Positions 13,663 to 13,720 of a stretch of DNA of 13,720 bases are shown here, piece by piece. The position numbers were made by a program, and so were the translations under genes. The notes beneath the pieces are model-generated. The model did not search any database. It saw only the letters and a list, made by a program, of their open reading frames with translations, and had not been told where the DNA came from. The stretch is from assembly GCA_015679605.1 (NCBI GenBank), contig JAAAVE010000190.1, positions 13,712 through 27,431 of the forward strand, written 5' to 3'. Every line of letters begins with the position of its first letter. The stretch's first letter is position 1. Source of the DNA: Podila epigama. Taxonomy: Eukaryota > Mortierellomycota > Mortierellomycetes > Mortierellales > Mortierellaceae.

Positions 13663-13720
13663 CACCCATGAATCGATTCGTACACAAAAACATATTTGCA
13701 CTCATACTCACGGACATACC

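Overview
This is eukaryotic nuclear DNA, almost certainly from a filamentous fungus. Both protein genes are split by spliceosomal introns with GT...AG borders, and the proteins belong to fungal families. Homopolymer runs, simple repeats and pyrimidine-rich 5' flanks on the coding strand suggest an early-diverging lineage such as Mucoromycota/Mortierellomycota; that placement is an impression and was not tested. No rRNA, tRNA, CRISPR array, transposase or reverse transcriptase was recognised.

Two genes are supported and they converge. (1) Plus strand, 3616-6943: a fungal PhoD-like metallophosphatase, three exons, about 755 aa, with a Pro/Tyr-rich N-terminal tail. (2) Minus strand, 12269-7434: a p21-activated protein kinase of the Ste20/Pak1(Shk1) type, eight exons, about 998 aa. 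Its order is Ser/Asn-rich leader, SH3-ligand-like proline segment, CRIB plus autoinhibitory switch, Pro/Ala repeat linker, kinase domain, and a C-terminal motif resembling the G-protein beta-subunit binding box. No PH domain was found, which separates it from Cla4-type PAKs. A shorter form from an ATG at 10936 (about 778 aa) is also possible. All inferred splice junctions keep the reading frame and rebuild family motifs: SCNGFS...GG.NPLW, WDDHD-IDGYGSYP, SDLLSS...[36 protein letters not shown] and [13 protein letters not shown].

Positions 1-3360 hold no recognisable gene. The first 1.4 kb is purine-rich on the plus strand with many short tandem repeats. This resembles the mirror image of the CT-rich flank before the phosphatase gene, so it may be the 5' region of a minus-strand gene left of the window. 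Positions 12270-13504 are the matching upstream region of the kinase. The right end carries a 28-29 bp minisatellite. The 490 bp between the two stop codons holds the 3' UTRs and long A/T runs.

The kinase is expected to act downstream of Cdc42/Rac and possibly a heterotrimeric G protein in polarity and mating or stress MAPK signalling. The phosphatase is a predicted intracellular metalloenzyme of unknown substrate. Nothing in the sequence links the two functionally beyond adjacency. No unmistakably new system was found; the most useful leads are the Gbeta-box at the kinase C-terminus, its possible dual N-termini, and the unusual tails of both proteins.
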